Assembly (NCBI GenBank): GCA_900762805.1
Contig: CAAFHY010000261.1
Coordinates: 1 to 9,424 of the forward strand
DNA: 9,424 nucleotides
Direction: 5' to 3'
DNA from: Oscillospiraceae bacterium
GTDB taxonomy: Bacteria > Bacillota > Clostridia > Oscillospirales > Ruminococcaceae
The notes under the pieces are model-generated. The model was not told the origin of the DNA and ran no database searches. It saw only the letters and a program-made list of their open reading frames with translations. A program made the position numbers and the translations under genes. Every line of letters starts with the position of its first letter. Position 1 is the first letter of the stretch. Shown piece by piece: positions 8,908-9,424 of the stretch.

Positions 8908-8937
8908 TTGAATTTATATAACGCTCCATGATACAAT
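8908..8937 (+). promoter_or_regulatory. sigma-70-type promoter-like sequence after the regulator gene
   Basis: TTGAAT (8908-8913) and TACAAT (8932-8937) are separated by 18 bp and match the consensus boxes at four and five positions. Transcription would begin near 8944 and meet the terminator at 8958-8987 almost at once. The region is AT-rich, so a chance match is quite possible. Confidence 0.3.
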
Positions 8938-9291
8938 ATAAGTGAAGATAAGGATATAGCCGCGATGGGAAGCATCGCGGCTTTTTTGTGCCACCTCCAC
9001 CCCTCCACCGCTAACGCGGTCCCCCTCCCCTTTCAGGGGAGGCTTCTGAGGCTCCCCTGAAAGGGGAGCTGTCAGCGCGGCAGCGCTGACTGAGGGGTGT
9101 CTCCAGTACTTCGCCCGCAGCTCTGTCAAAACCTGCTGATAGCTGGTCTGCCCGCTGGCGATGCGGTCAAGGTTGCTGCGGGTGGATTTGCTGATCGTCA
9201 TACCCTCGGCGGCAAAAGTCCCGCGGATGTTGCGGAGATTGCTTTTGTGCTGCGGAGTAGCGGCGTATTTATCGGGAATCAGCTTTCCCAT
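8914..9291 (-). CDS. VbhA-family Fic antitoxin with repeat-encoded C-terminal tail
   Basis: This frame encodes 125 residues, of which the first 62 or so form the conserved part. They fit the VbhA antitoxin pattern: a helix with R-N-I-R, then the inhibitory motif T25-F-A-A-E29-G30 matching [S/T]-x-x-x-E-[G/N], then a helix with L-D-R-I-A-S-G and a final L-T-E-L-R-A-K-Y62. In this family the glutamate blocks the ATP site of Fic AMP-transferases. The family usually ends about here, but the reading frame continues through the repeat element (from residue 65) and through the terminator to a TAA at 8916-8914, so the tail is probably acquired and non-functional. The ATG at 9291 follows GAGG (9300-9297), which lies in the end of the upstream gene. 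No Fic toxin is seen downstream; a partner could lie beyond the right edge. It is probably functional as an antitoxin core, but this is untested. Confidence 0.7.
   Translation of the reverse strand: MGKLIPDKYAATPQHKSNLRNIRGTFAAEGMTISKSTRSNLDRIASGQTSYQQVLTELRAKYWRHPSVSAAALTAPLSGEPQKPPLKGEGDRVSGGGVEVAQKSRDASHRGYILIFTYIVSWSVI
8958..8987 (+). terminator. Rho-independent terminator of the sensor/regulator operon
   Basis: AGCCGCGATG (8958-8967) pairs perfectly with CATCGCGGCT (8973-8982) around a GGAAG loop, and the stem runs into six T residues (8982-8987). There is no comparable T-run on the minus strand, so it acts on plus-strand transcripts. It is the only strong intrinsic terminator seen in the window. 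Confidence 0.85.
8998..9099. repeat. 102-bp hairpin-rich repeat element (MITE-like)
   Basis: The ends are 8-bp inverted repeats, CACCCCTC (8998-9005) and GAGGGGTG (9092-9099). Inside are four stems: ACCGC/GCGGT (9007-9020), CCTCCCC/GGGGAGG (9024-9042), GCTCCCC/GGGGAGC (9051-9069) and GTCAGCGC/GCGCTGAC (9071-9090). The blocks 9025-9041 and 9052-9068 are also perfect 17-bp inverted copies of each other, allowing a long alternative hairpin. This design resembles short dispersed elements I recall as common in intergenic regions of gut Clostridia genomes; that match is from memory. No transposase or clear target duplication is present. It interrupts the end of the antitoxin gene. Confidence 0.75.
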
Positions 9292-9292
9292 A

Positions 9293-9424
9293 TTAACCTC
9301 GCTTTAGCTCTGTAGCAATCGCCTGTTTTAAGTTGATCGTTGCGGTTTGTATTCTCTTATATTCAGGCATCATTTCAATCATGGTGTAAAATTGTTCTTT
9401 CTCCAGCATCTCATCAAACATACC
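9293..9424 (-). CDS. 3' end (or short complete gene) of unidentified upstream gene
   Basis: The frame enters at the right edge of the window and stops with TAA at 9295-9293, giving 43 visible residues that are polar and rich in Glu, Met and Lys (ending A-I-A-T-E-L-K-R-G). ATGs at 9421 and 9409 could also be starts of a very small gene, so completeness is uncertain. I recognise no family. Its stop lies one base before the antitoxin start, and its last codons carry the antitoxin's ribosome binding site, so the two are co-transcribed and probably translationally coupled. The composition is visibly more AT-rich than the transporter locus. Confidence 0.55.
   Translation of the reverse strand, partial: GMFDEMLEKEQFYTMIEMMPEYKRIQTATINLKQAIATELKRG

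Noticed and set aside
8998..9099. CRISPR array
   Set aside because: Repeats are inverted and nested, not direct repeats with regular unique spacers.
9097..9315. Plus-strand frame across the antitoxin gene
   Set aside because: It is the complement of a reading frame with a recognisable VbhA motif and a good ribosome binding site, and has no motif itself.

Overview
The window looks like chromosomal DNA of a moderately GC-rich, low-oxygen Firmicute, most likely a gut clostridium of the Oscillospiraceae/Ruminococcaceae type. Signs are AGGAG-type ribosome binding sites, lipoprotein substrate-binding proteins, a YesM/YesN-type two-component pair, and a compact repeat of nested CTCCCC/GGGGAG hairpins of a kind I associate with these genomes. 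The assignment is inference; there is no rRNA or marker gene.

Most of the window (about 130-8987, + strand) is one transport-and-sensing locus. It starts with a regulatory region holding two tandem 21-bp direct repeats (182-222), a weak candidate promoter and a 5'-UTR hairpin. Then come a lipoprotein solute-binding protein (314-1645), a 12-bp stem-loop without a T-tract (1714-1751), a fused double-domain ABC permease of the AfuB/FbpB type (1783-3588) and an unusually long ABC ATPase (3592-5238). After a 118-nt gap follow a second, FbpA/AfuA/PgtC-like lipoprotein (5357-6391), a sensor histidine kinase (6388-8079) and an AraC-type response regulator (8076-8837). The last three genes overlap by 4 bp each. 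A Rho-independent terminator lies at 8958-8987. My reading is that the first binding protein feeds the permease, while the second acts as an extracytoplasmic sensor for the kinase, whose regulator controls the transporter operon through the tandem repeats. The substrate is not shown by the sequence. No adjacent-tyrosine (ferric-ion) motif is visible in either binding protein, so an organic or phosphorylated anion is at least as likely as iron.

The right end (8914-9424, - strand) is a different, visibly more AT-rich accessory segment. It holds the 3' end of an unidentified gene and, one base after its stop, a VbhA-family Fic antitoxin gene carrying the T-x-x-x-E-G inhibitory motif. The antitoxin reading frame runs into a 102-bp repeat element (8998-9099) exactly where the family normally ends, so its tail is element-encoded. 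No Fic toxin is visible in the window.

The least ordinary items are the roughly 125-residue cysteine-containing insertion in the ATPase, the overlapping binding-protein/kinase/regulator trio with its probable operator, and the repeat element fused to the antitoxin's C-terminus.
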